Origin: Thermoanaerobacterales bacterium | GTDB taxonomy: Bacteria; Bacillota; Thermosediminibacteria; Thermosediminibacterales; Tepidanaerobacteraceae | NCBI GenBank assembly: GCA_012841995.1 | Contig: DUTQ01000189.1 | Coordinates: 1-8,127, forward strand | Length of the DNA stretch: 8,127 nt | Direction of reading: 5' to 3' | Shown here: positions 1 to 8,127 of the stretch, piece by piece | Layout of the letters: each line of letters begins with the position of its first letter | How positions within the stretch are numbered: position 1 is the stretch's first letter | Program-made: the position numbers and the translations under genes | Notes under the pieces: model-generated | What the model saw: only the letters and a program-made list of their open reading frames with translations | What the model was told of the DNA's origin: nothing | The model's database searches: none

Positions 1-807
1 AAGCTGTACACCCTTGTTTTTATAAGAAGAGCCACAAAGTACTGGGGTTATTTTAACTTGCACACACCCTTTCCTTATTGCCTTTTTTATCTCCTCTTCG
101 GAAATTTCTTCTCCTTCAAGATACTTTATCATTATGTCTTCGTCTATATCTGACAATGCTTCCAACAATTTCTCACGGTAATCTGACGCCATTTCTTGCA
201 TTTCTTCAGGTATGTTAACTTCTTCTACTTGAGTACCTAGATCATCTTTGTAAAGATATGCTTTCTGATGAATAAGATCGATTATGCCTTTAAAGTTATC
301 TTCTTTCCCTATAGGAAGCTGTATAGGAACAGGATTTGCACCTAATCTTTCTTTTATCATTGCTATGACATTAAAATAATCAGCGCCCAGTATATCCATC
401 TTGTTTATATAAGCTATCCTTGGGACACTGTACTTATCAGCCTGACGCCAAACTGTTTCTGATTGAGGTTCTACACCTCCCTTAGCACAAAACACAGCTA
501 CTGAACCATCGAGAACCCGAAGAGACCTTTCTACTTCTACTGTAAAGTCCACGTGCCCTGGCGTATCGATAATATTTACGCGATGTCCTTTCCAATAACA
601 CGTTGTTGCAGCTGAAGTAATGGTTATACCTCTTTCTTGTTCTTGTTCCATCCAGTCCATCACGGCCGATCCCTCGTGAGTCTCGCCCATCTTGTGAGTT
701 TTGCCGGAGTAAAACAATATCCTCTCTGTTGTAGTAGTTTTTCCGGCGTCTATATGTGCCATGATACCAATATTTCTTACTTTATCTAATAGTACTTGCC
801 TAGGCAC
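1..807 (-). CDS. fusA: Elongation factor G, N-terminal part (cut by window edge)
   Basis: EF-G is the ribosomal translocase GTPase that moves tRNA and mRNA after peptide bond formation and, with RRF, helps recycle ribosomes. Only the first 269 residues lie in the window, out of about 690 usual for the family. They cover most of the G domain. Visible motifs are the P-loop AHIDAGKTT (residues 17-25), the switch I region with RGITI (59-63), DTPGH (81-85) and NKMD (135-138). The end of the fragment reads [14 protein letters not shown], as expected near the end of the G domain. The start is GTG at 807 ([20 protein letters not shown]), with a GAAAGGAGT ribosome binding site just upstream. A frame-shifted TTG at 809 and later ATGs do not fit the family N-terminus. 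It follows rpsG after 53 bases and is the last gene seen of the str cluster; a tuf gene would be expected beyond the edge. Identity is certain. Confidence 0.97.
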   Translation of the reverse strand, partial: MPRQVLLDKVRNIGIMAHIDAGKTTTTERILFYSGKTHKMGETHEGSAVMDWMEQEQERGITITSAATTCYWKGHRVNIIDTPGHVDFTVEVERSLRVLDGSVAVFCAKGGVEPQSETVWRQADKYSVPRIAYINKMDILGADYFNVIAMIKERLGANPVPIQLPIGKEDNFKGIIDLIHQKAYLYKDDLGTQVEEVNIPEEMQEMASDYREKLLEALSDIDEDIMIKYLEGEEISEEEIKKAIRKGCVQVKITPVLCGSSYKNKGVQL

Positions 808-814
808 AATTTAC

Positions 815-823
815 ACTCCTTTC
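815..823 (-). promoter_or_regulatory. Ribosome binding site of fusA
   Basis: On the minus strand GAAAGGAGT lies 7 to 8 bases before the GTG at 807. It fixes GTG as the start, since no in-frame ATG gives the conserved EF-G N-terminus. The site sits in the loop of a possible 6-bp AT-rich hairpin (810-815 with 829-834). Confidence 0.8.
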
Positions 824-860
824 TAGCCTGTAAAGTCTCCCCAAAAGTCCAGCGCATCTT

Positions 861-1331
861 CTACCATCTGTAATGTGCAAAGGCCTTGTTGGCTTCAGCC
901 ATCTTATGAACCTCTTCCTTTTTCTTAACTGCTCCACCAACTCCGTTGGCAGCATCCATTATTTCTCCCGCCAACCGTTCTTTCATTGTTTTTTCACCGC
1001 GTTTTCTCGCATAAGTAGCAAGCCATCGTATCCCGAGAGAGAATCTTCTCTCCTGCCGGACTTCCATTGGAACCTGATATGTTGCACCACCTACACGTCT
1101 GGGCATGACTTCTAAAACAGGCATTATATTTTTCATAGCTTCTTGAAAAACTTCCATAGGATCTTTGCCAGTCTTTTCCTTAATTATATCAAAAGCACCA
1201 TAGCAAATTTCCTGTGAAATACCTCTTTCTCCATCGTACATGACCTTATTTATTAACTTTGTTATTAGTTTATCTTTGTACAATGGATCCTCTAATACAG
1301 TTCTATGAACTACGTGACCACGCCTTGGCAT
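861..1331 (-). CDS. rpsG: 30S ribosomal protein S7
   Basis: S7 is a primary 16S rRNA-binding protein that nucleates folding of the 3' major domain (small-subunit head) and contacts the E-site tRNA. The product is 156 residues, the usual bacterial length. It starts [10 protein letters not shown], has the conserved core [19 protein letters not shown], followed by [10 protein letters not shown] and ARKRGEKTM, and ends [14 protein letters not shown], the expected S7 C-terminus. The ATG at 1331 is preceded by AAAGGAGGG about 5 bases upstream, so the start is well supported. It lies 44 bases after rpsL and 53 bases before fusA, the classic str-operon arrangement. In E. coli, S7 represses its own operon through the rpsL-rpsG intercistronic RNA; whether that happens here is unknown. 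No truncation or unusual residue is visible. Confidence 0.98.
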   Translation of the reverse strand: MPRRGHVVHRTVLEDPLYKDKLITKLINKVMYDGERGISQEICYGAFDIIKEKTGKDPMEVFQEAMKNIMPVLEVMPRRVGGATYQVPMEVRQERRFSLGIRWLATYARKRGEKTMKERLAGEIMDAANGVGGAVKKKEEVHKMAEANKAFAHYRW

Positions 1332-1375
1332 CTTATCCCTCCTTTATAATGCAATATGCTCTTTCTCAAGATGTT

Positions 1376-1750
1376 TTACTTTTTAGGTCTCTTTGCTCCA
1401 TAAAGTGACCTTCCCTGCTTGCGGTCGGTAACTCCAGCAGCATCTAGTGCCCCTCGGACTATATGATACCTTACACCCGGAAGATCCTTTACTCTTCCAC
1501 CTCTTACCAGCACCACTGAGTGTTCTTGGAGATTATGTCCAATACCAGGTATATATGAAGTCACTTCAAGACCATTAGTCAACCTAACCCTTGCAATTTT
1601 TCTCAAGGCAGAGTTAGGTTTCTTGGGAGTCGTAGTTTTAACTGCTGTGCAAACTCCCCTCTTTTGAGGTGAACCTTTGAGAGCAGGTGAATCTGATTTG
1701 TACTCAACTCTCTTTCTTCCCTTTCTTATCAGCTGGTTTATGGTTGGCAA
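1376..1750 (-). CDS. rpsL: 30S ribosomal protein S12
   Basis: S12 sits at the decoding centre of the 30S subunit and governs the accuracy of tRNA selection. The product is 124 residues, the same as E. coli S12 and without the longer form of B. subtilis. Conserved stretches are [19 protein letters not shown]-like SPQKRGVC (28-34), [12 protein letters not shown] (40-51), [26 protein letters not shown] and the basic tail [10 protein letters not shown]. The streptomycin-relevant lysines K43 and K88 are both wild type, and D89, methylthiolated in many bacteria, is present. The start is TTG at 1750 (read as Met, then PTINQ). An in-frame ATG at 1768 would translate through the ribosome binding site and add a non-family MEGGVA extension, so it is rejected. 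The gene follows rplGB across a terminator-like hairpin and precedes rpsG by 44 bases. Confidence 0.97.
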   Translation of the reverse strand: MPTINQLIRKGRKRVEYKSDSPALKGSPQKRGVCTAVKTTTPKKPNSALRKIARVRLTNGLEVTSYIPGIGHNLQEHSVVLVRGGRVKDLPGVRYHIVRGALDAAGVTDRKQGRSLYGAKRPKK

Positions 1751-1756
1751 CGCTAC

Positions 1757-1764
1757 ACCTCCTT
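1757..1764 (-). promoter_or_regulatory. Strong ribosome binding site of rpsL
   Basis: AAGGAGGT, a full match to the anti-Shine-Dalgarno sequence, ends 6 bases before the TTG at 1750. It decides the start in favour of TTG, because the upstream ATG at 1768 lies on the 5' side of this site. It begins about 12 bases after the T-run of the upstream hairpin. Confidence 0.88.
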
Positions 1765-1776
1765 CCAATTGATACT

Positions 1777-1816
1777 AAAAAAAGATACCCCTATCCTTTA
1801 TGAAGGGGCATCTTTT
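1777..1816 (-). terminator. Intrinsic terminator or attenuator between rplGB and rpsL
   Basis: Read on the minus strand, AAAAGATGCCCCT (1816-1804) pairs with AGGGGTATCTTTT (1792-1780) in a 13-bp stem with one G-U wobble and an 11-base loop. The 3' arm runs directly into seven Ts (1783-1777). On the plus strand the wobble would become an A-C mismatch and there is only a short T4, so the signal is directional and serves rplGB. It begins 9 bases after the rplGB stop codon. No promoter fits in the roughly 26 bases between the T-run and the rpsL start, so it must be leaky or regulated if rpsL is expressed from this locus. Confidence 0.78.
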
Positions 1817-1825
1817 GATGCTATG

Positions 1826-2071
1826 TTATTTTAAAATTGCAGCTGTTGCAGCCCCTACCTGGATTCCACAGGCATTACCCAACTCCTTCATGGTAGGCAC
1901 AGGAATAATCTCCACGTTCATTTTATTGCACAGATCTTTTAGTTCTGCTACTACGTGTTCTTCTGCATCCTGAGCTATGAAAACCACAGAGGCCATTTGC
2001 TTTTCAACAGCCTTTAAGGTTTCCTTTGTCCCCACGGTTTTTTTGGGTATCTCTTTTAATTTTTCTAGCAT
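1826..2071 (-). CDS. rplGB: L7Ae/L30e-family kink-turn RNA-binding protein (YbxF type)
   Basis: This is a small RNA-binding protein of the L7Ae/L30e/S12e/Gadd45 family, orthologous by sequence and position to B. subtilis YbxF, which binds kink-turn RNA in vitro. Its cellular role is not firmly settled. The 81-residue product matches YbxF in length (82). The family signature is clear: VGTKETLKAV (13-22, the RNA-contacting Gly-Thr-Lys), a hydrophobic strand VVFIAQDAE (29-37), and the C-terminal MKELGNACGIQVGAATAAI (61-79). The start chosen is ATG at 2071, which has GGGAGG nine bases upstream and gives the family N-terminus. An in-frame ATG at 2140 would add 23 residues (MLMVEYMSAYSSS...) with no family match and lies upstream of the likely transcription start of the local promoter, so it is rejected. 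The gene has its own apparent promoter upstream and a terminator-like hairpin downstream. Confidence 0.93.
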   Translation of the reverse strand: MLEKLKEIPKKTVGTKETLKAVEKQMASVVFIAQDAEEHVVAELKDLCNKMNVEIIPVPTMKELGNACGIQVGAATAAILK

Positions 2072-2080
2072 GGTAAACGC

Positions 2081-2086
2081 CCTCCC
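2081..2086 (-). promoter_or_regulatory. Ribosome binding site of rplGB
   Basis: GGGAGG on the minus strand lies 9 bases before the ATG at 2071 and decides this start over the in-frame ATG at 2140. Part of the site could pair weakly with CTCTC at 2101-2105 (5 bp including one G-U). Confidence 0.8.
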
Positions 2087-2124
2087 ATCGTTAGTTTTAA
2101 GAGAGCTTGAATATGCACTCATAT

Positions 2125-2153
2125 ATTCTACCATCAACATTTTTAGCTGTCAA
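2125..2153 (-). promoter_or_regulatory. Sigma-A promoter for rplGB inside the rpoC 3' end
   Basis: On the minus strand the -35 box TTGACA (2153-2148) is a perfect consensus, followed by a 17-base spacer and the -10 box TAGAAT (2130-2125; five of six). The predicted start is near 2118-2119, giving a leader of about 47 bases before the rplGB ATG at 2071. The -35 box overlaps the last codons and stop of rpoC (GTT GAC AGC TAA). A short inverted repeat, GAATAT at 2109-2114 and ATATTC at 2123-2128, overlaps the -10 box and start site. The match is far better than any other spot examined in the window, but it has not been tested by experiment. Confidence 0.72.
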
Positions 2154-5100
2154 CAAGGTTATCTTCATGATTTTGTTCCTCTTGTTCTGCAGGAACATGT
2201 ATTTTTATATTTCTATATCTGCTCATTCCTGTACCTGCAGGGATTAGCTTACCTATGATTACATTTTCTTTTAATCCTATGAGCGGATCCACTTTTCCCT
2301 TTATAGCTGCTTCAGTAAGAACCCTTGTTGTCTCTTGGAAAGAAGCAGCAGAAAGAAATGAATCTGTGGCTAGCGATGCTTTTGTTATTCCAAGCAAAAC
2401 TCGTTTTGCTTCAGCAGGCTCTAGACCTTGTTGTATTGCCTTATCATTTATATCCTCAAACTCAAATATGTCTATAAGCTCTCCCGGTAACAGCTCCGTA
2501 TCTCCCGGATTCTCTACTTTTACCTTGCGCAGCATCTGGCGGATTATTACTTCAATGTGTTTATCATTTATATCCACACCCTGCAGCCTGTAAACCTTCA
2601 GTACTTCCTGTAACAAATATGTTTGAACACCTTGCACGCCTTTTATTCTCAAGATATCATGGGGATTAACTGGCCCCTCACATAATTCGTCCCCAGCTTC
2701 AACAACCGTACCATTTTCAACTTTCAACCTGGCACCATAGGGCACTTGATATGATTTAACCTCTCCATCTGGTGTTGTTATCTCTACTTCTCTCTTTTTC
2801 TTGCTCTCAACGACTTTAGCTGTCCCTGCAACCTCAGTAATTGCTGCCTGCCCTTTAGGTCTTCTTGCTTCAAACAATTCTTCTACCCTGGGCAAACCTT
2901 GAGTTATATCCTGGCCAGCCACTCCACCTGTGTGAAATGTCCTCATAGTAAGCTGAGTTCCAGGCTCACCTATGGATTGGGCTGCAATAATACCTACCGC
3001 TTCGCCAATATTGACTTTTTTACCTGTAGCCATACTCTTACCATAACACTTTGCACAAACACCGTGCTTAGTCCTACAAGTAAGGACAGAGCGAATTTTG
3101 ACCTGTTCAATTCCAGCCTTTACAATTTGGTTTGCTTTTTTCTCAGTAATTATCTCATCTTTGTTGACAATAATCTCTCCGGTTTTTGGGTCTTTAATAT
3201 CATCTAGAGCATATCTTCCTTCTATGCGCTCCTTCATGGGTTCTATGACCTCATTGCCGTCTTTTACAGATTTGACAACGATTCCTTCGTTTGTGCCGCA
3301 ATCGATTTCTCTTACTATTACATCCTGACTTACATCCACAAGACGTCTTGTCAAATATCCAGAGTCAGCAGTTCTAAGCGCTGTATCAGCTAATCCCTTT
3401 CGAGCACCGTGTGTTGAAATAAAGTATTCCAAAACTGTCAAGCCTTCACGGAAGTTTGCAGTAATAGGCAAGTCAATGATCCTTCCTGATGGGTCTGCCA
3501 TAAGGCCCCTCATTCCTGCAAGCTGCCTTATCTGTTGTTTGTTTCCACGTGCGCCAGAGTTTGCCATCATATAAATTGAATTAAATCTATCTAAAGAATT
3601 CATCAATGCTTCAGTTACATCATCTGTAGCTTGTGTCCAGATCTCAAGAGTTTTTTCATATCGCTCATCTTCAGATATCAAGCCTCTCCTAAACAAAAGC
3701 TCAACTTGATCTACTTTCTCATTAGCTTTTGAAAGAATGTTTTCTTTTTCTTCTGGAACAACCATATCTGTAACACCAATTGTGATTCCGGCCTTTGTAG
3801 CATAATTATAGCCTTTCTTTTTTATTTTATCCAAAACCTCTGCTGTTACAGTTGTACCATGAGTGCGATAGCATCTGTCTACAATCTCACCCAACTTAGT
3901 CTTATCCACTAGCGTGTTGAGCTCTAATTCAAATAAGTTTTCTTCCTTTTCTCTGTCTACAAACCCAAGATCTTGTGGTATGCCATCATTAAATATAATT
4001 CTACCTGGAGTAGTCTTGATTATCTTATGTCGCCTTTTGCCATCTATTTCTTTAGACATTCTTACATTTACAATGGCATGAAGGCCTACCTCTCCCATCT
4101 CATAAGCCAAAACAGCTTCATTGGGATTTGAAAAGTATTTGCCTTCGCCCTTCTCTCCCGGCCTTTCTGCAGTCAAATAATAAGAGCCCAATACCATATC
4201 CTGTGTTGGAGTAACAACCGGTTTTCCATCTTGGGGTTTCAAAATATTATTGGTAGAAAGCATCAACAGCCTTGCTTCTGCCTGTGCTTCTGCAGACAGG
4301 GGCAAGTGAACTGCCATTTGATCGCCGTCAAAGTCTGCATTATATGCCGTACATACAAGCGGATGTATTTGTATAGCACGTCCTTCCACCATCACTGGCT
4401 CAAATGCCTGTATGCCTAGTCTGTGAAGGGTTGGAGCGCGATTTAACATTACAGGATGTTCTTTTATTACATCTTCCAAAACATCCCACACTTCAGGCTT
4501 AACCCTTTCAACCATGCGCTTTGCGCTCTTTATATTGTGAGCAGAGCCATTAGATACAAGTTCTTTCATAACAAAGGGCTTAAACAGCTCTAAAGCCATT
4601 TCTTTAGGCAAACCACATTGATAGAGCTTTAGTTCTGGCCCAACTACTATAACCGAACGGCCAGAATAATCGACCCTTTTGCCTAGAAGGTTTTGACGAA
4701 ATCTACCTTGTTTTCCTTTGAGCATATCGCTTAAGGATTTTAATGGCCTGTTGCCCGGTCCTGTTACCGGTCTGCCGCGTCTGCCATTATCTATAAGCGC
4801 ATCAACAGCTTCCTGGAGCATGCGTTTTTCGTTTCTGACTATAATATCAGGAGCTCCTAAATCTAAAAGTCGCTTTAATCTGTTATTTCTATTTATAACT
4901 CTGCGATAGAGGTCATTTAAATCCGATGTGGCAAACCTTCCCCCGTCCAGTTGCACCATGGGTCTAATATCTGGTGGAATTACAGGGATAACATCTAATA
5001 TCATCCATTCTGGCCTATTGCCGGATTGCTTAAAAGCATCTACCACCTCAAGCCGTCTTAAAATCCTGGCTTTTTTCTGACCAGTGGCATCTTTTAATTC

Positions 5101-5679
5101 AGTCCTGAGCTCCTTTGTAAGCTTTTCTAGGTCAATCTCCTGTAGAAGTTCTTTGATTGCTTCAGCGCCCATGCCTGCCCTGAATTCATTTTGGTATTTC
5201 TCCCTATATTCCCGATACTCTCTCTCATTTAAAAGCTGATTTTTGGTAAGCGGTGTATTGCCAGCATCTATTACAACATATGCAGCGAAATATATTACTT
5301 TTTCAAGAGATCTAGGAGACATATCCAGCATCAGACCGATTCGGCTGGGGATTCCCTTTAAAAACCATATATGAGAAACTGGTGCAGCAAGTTCTATATG
5401 GCCCATTCTTTCCCGACGCACCTTGGATTTTGTCACCTCTACTCCACATCGGTCACATACTACTCCTTTATACCTAACCCGCTTATATTTACCACAATGG
5501 CATTCCCAGTCCTTTACTGGGCCAAAAATGCGTTCACAGAACAAACCCTGTTTTTCGGGTTTTAAAGTCCTATAATTTATTGTTTCTGGCTTTTTCACTT
5601 CACCTCTTGACCACTCCCTGATTTGTTCCGGGGAAGCCAAGCTAATTTTAATTGAATCAAAGTTGTTAAGTTCGAGCAA
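2143..5679 (-). CDS. rpoC: DNA-directed RNA polymerase beta' subunit
   Basis: RpoC is the largest catalytic subunit of RNA polymerase and carries the active-site magnesium. The product has 1178 residues, close to the 1199 of B. subtilis. Visible elements in order: zinc ribbon C60, C62, C75, C78; the conserved [20 protein letters not shown] segment (299-318), with switch-2 residues following; the catalytic loop NADFDGD with D449, D451 and D453; the bridge helix around 765-790 ([18 protein letters not shown]); second zinc site C794, C868, C875, C878; and the trigger loop around 896-919 ([11 protein letters not shown], with M912, R913, H916). The trigger loop has no E. coli-type SI3 insertion. 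The start is TTG at 5679, giving [12 protein letters not shown], matching the B. subtilis N-terminus, and no upstream ATG fits. It follows rpoB by 84 bases. Its last codons overlap a promoter for rplGB. No frameshift or missing catalytic residue is seen. Confidence 0.99.
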   Translation of the reverse strand: MLELNNFDSIKISLASPEQIREWSRGEVKKPETINYRTLKPEKQGLFCERIFGPVKDWECHCGKYKRVRYKGVVCDRCGVEVTKSKVRRERMGHIELAAPVSHIWFLKGIPSRIGLMLDMSPRSLEKVIYFAAYVVIDAGNTPLTKNQLLNEREYREYREKYQNEFRAGMGAEAIKELLQEIDLEKLTKELRTELKDATGQKKARILRRLEVVDAFKQSGNRPEWMILDVIPVIPPDIRPMVQLDGGRFATSDLNDLYRRVINRNNRLKRLLDLGAPDIIVRNEKRMLQEAVDALIDNGRRGRPVTGPGNRPLKSLSDMLKGKQGRFRQNLLGKRVDYSGRSVIVVGPELKLYQCGLPKEMALELFKPFVMKELVSNGSAHNIKSAKRMVERVKPEVWDVLEDVIKEHPVMLNRAPTLHRLGIQAFEPVMVEGRAIQIHPLVCTAYNADFDGDQMAVHLPLSAEAQAEARLLMLSTNNILKPQDGKPVVTPTQDMVLGSYYLTAERPGEKGEGKYFSNPNEAVLAYEMGEVGLHAIVNVRMSKEIDGKRRHKIIKTTPGRIIFNDGIPQDLGFVDREKEENLFELELNTLVDKTKLGEIVDRCYRTHGTTVTAEVLDKIKKKGYNYATKAGITIGVTDMVVPEEKENILSKANEKVDQVELLFRRGLISEDERYEKTLEIWTQATDDVTEALMNSLDRFNSIYMMANSGARGNKQQIRQLAGMRGLMADPSGRIIDLPITANFREGLTVLEYFISTHGARKGLADTALRTADSGYLTRRLVDVSQDVIVREIDCGTNEGIVVKSVKDGNEVIEPMKERIEGRYALDDIKDPKTGEIIVNKDEIITEKKANQIVKAGIEQVKIRSVLTCRTKHGVCAKCYGKSMATGKKVNIGEAVGIIAAQSIGEPGTQLTMRTFHTGGVAGQDITQGLPRVEELFEARRPKGQAAITEVAGTAKVVESKKKREVEITTPDGEVKSYQVPYGARLKVENGTVVEAGDELCEGPVNPHDILRIKGVQGVQTYLLQEVLKVYRLQGVDINDKHIEVIIRQMLRKVKVENPGDTELLPGELIDIFEFEDINDKAIQQGLEPAEAKRVLLGITKASLATDSFLSAASFQETTRVLTEAAIKGKVDPLIGLKENVIIGKLIPAGTGMSRYRNIKIHVPAEQEEQNHEDNLVDS

Positions 5680-5689
5680 AGGGCTTTCT

Positions 5690-5696
5690 CTCCCTT
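5690..5696 (-). promoter_or_regulatory. Ribosome binding site of rpoC
   Basis: AAGGGAG on the minus strand, within a purine run at 5688-5698, lies about 10 bases before the TTG at 5679. It is weaker than the rpsL site but supports TTG as the rpoC start. Confidence 0.6.
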
Positions 5697-5763
5697 CCTA
5701 ATTTTTAGGTATTTGCTCTAATCCTCTTAATCCTTTAAACTCATAACAATATCTTTCTTGTTA

Positions 5764-8127
<2,364 letters not shown>

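Noticed and set aside
873..1115. 80-codon open frame on the plus strand inside rpsG
   Set aside because: It is antisense to a complete, well-conserved S7 gene, so it is a shadow frame.
1828..1856. TAAAAT at the rplGB stop as a -10 box for rpsL
   Set aside because: The matching -35 position is AGGGGC, unlike TTGACA, and any start would still lie upstream of the terminator hairpin.
2072..2140. N-terminal extension of rplGB from the ATG at 2140
   Set aside because: The 23 extra residues match no family member, a strong ribosome binding site precedes the ATG at 2071, and the local promoter would start transcription downstream of 2140.
2255..2593. 112-codon open frame on the plus strand inside rpoC
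   Set aside because: It is antisense to conserved RpoC C-terminal sequence, rich in Ser and Ile as expected of a shadow, and has no family features.
3436..3441. Perfect TTGACA on the minus strand inside rpoC
   Set aside because: No -10-like hexamer occurs at 15 to 19 bases downstream (TTCAAC at 17), and the bases encode the conserved LTVLEYF segment.
5697..5709. CCTAA-AAA-TTAGG hairpin in the rpoB-rpoC gap
   Set aside because: Five AT-rich pairs with a 3-base loop and no T-run. It is too weak for a terminator and lies beside the rpoC ribosome binding site.
5719..5734. Two direct copies of TAATCCT nine bases apart in the rpoB-rpoC gap
   Set aside because: Only two 7-base copies in an AT-rich spacer, with no promoter or known protein site attached. 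Chance is likely.

Overview
This window is a core housekeeping locus read entirely from the minus strand. In transcription order it carries the 3' two thirds of rpoB, complete rpoC, a small L7Ae-family gene (rplGB, B. subtilis YbxF type), rpsL, rpsG, and the 5' part of fusA, which runs off the left edge. The genes are closely spaced, with gaps of about 44 to 84 bases, and no stretch over 300 bases lacks a gene. There is no mobile element, CRISPR array, tRNA, rRNA or accessory gene.

The gene order rpoB-rpoC-L7Ae-rpsL-rpsG-fusA, the strong AGGAGG-type ribosome binding sites, frequent TTG/GTG starts, the lack of the large trigger-loop insertion found in E. coli beta', and the close likeness of each protein to Bacillus/Clostridium homologues point to a Firmicute. 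Moderately AT-rich DNA and EF-G and S12 variants of clostridial type suggest the class Clostridia, perhaps near Thermoanaerobacterales. The genus cannot be fixed from the sequence alone.

Layout from right to left: 8127-5764 is RpoB from just before the rifampicin pocket to an unusually acidic C-terminal tail; 5679-2143 is full-length RpoC starting at TTG; 2153-2125 is a near-consensus sigma-A promoter (TTGACA, 17 bases, TAGAAT) overlapping the rpoC stop; 2071-1826 is rplGB; 1816-1777 is an intrinsic terminator-like hairpin; 1750-1376 is rpsL (TTG start); 1331-861 is rpsG; 807-1 is fusA (GTG start).

Together the genes supply the two catalytic subunits of RNA polymerase, two 30S ribosomal proteins around the decoding centre and 3' domain, the translocase EF-G, and a probable kink-turn RNA-binding protein. 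No undescribed gene system is present. The most interesting signals are regulatory. A promoter, rplGB and a terminator form a small self-contained unit between the polymerase and ribosomal-protein genes. No promoter fits between the terminator and rpsL, so rpsL-rpsG-fusA would depend on readthrough, which suggests partial termination or attenuation. The second notable point is the highly acidic, triplet-repeat-encoded tail of RpoB.
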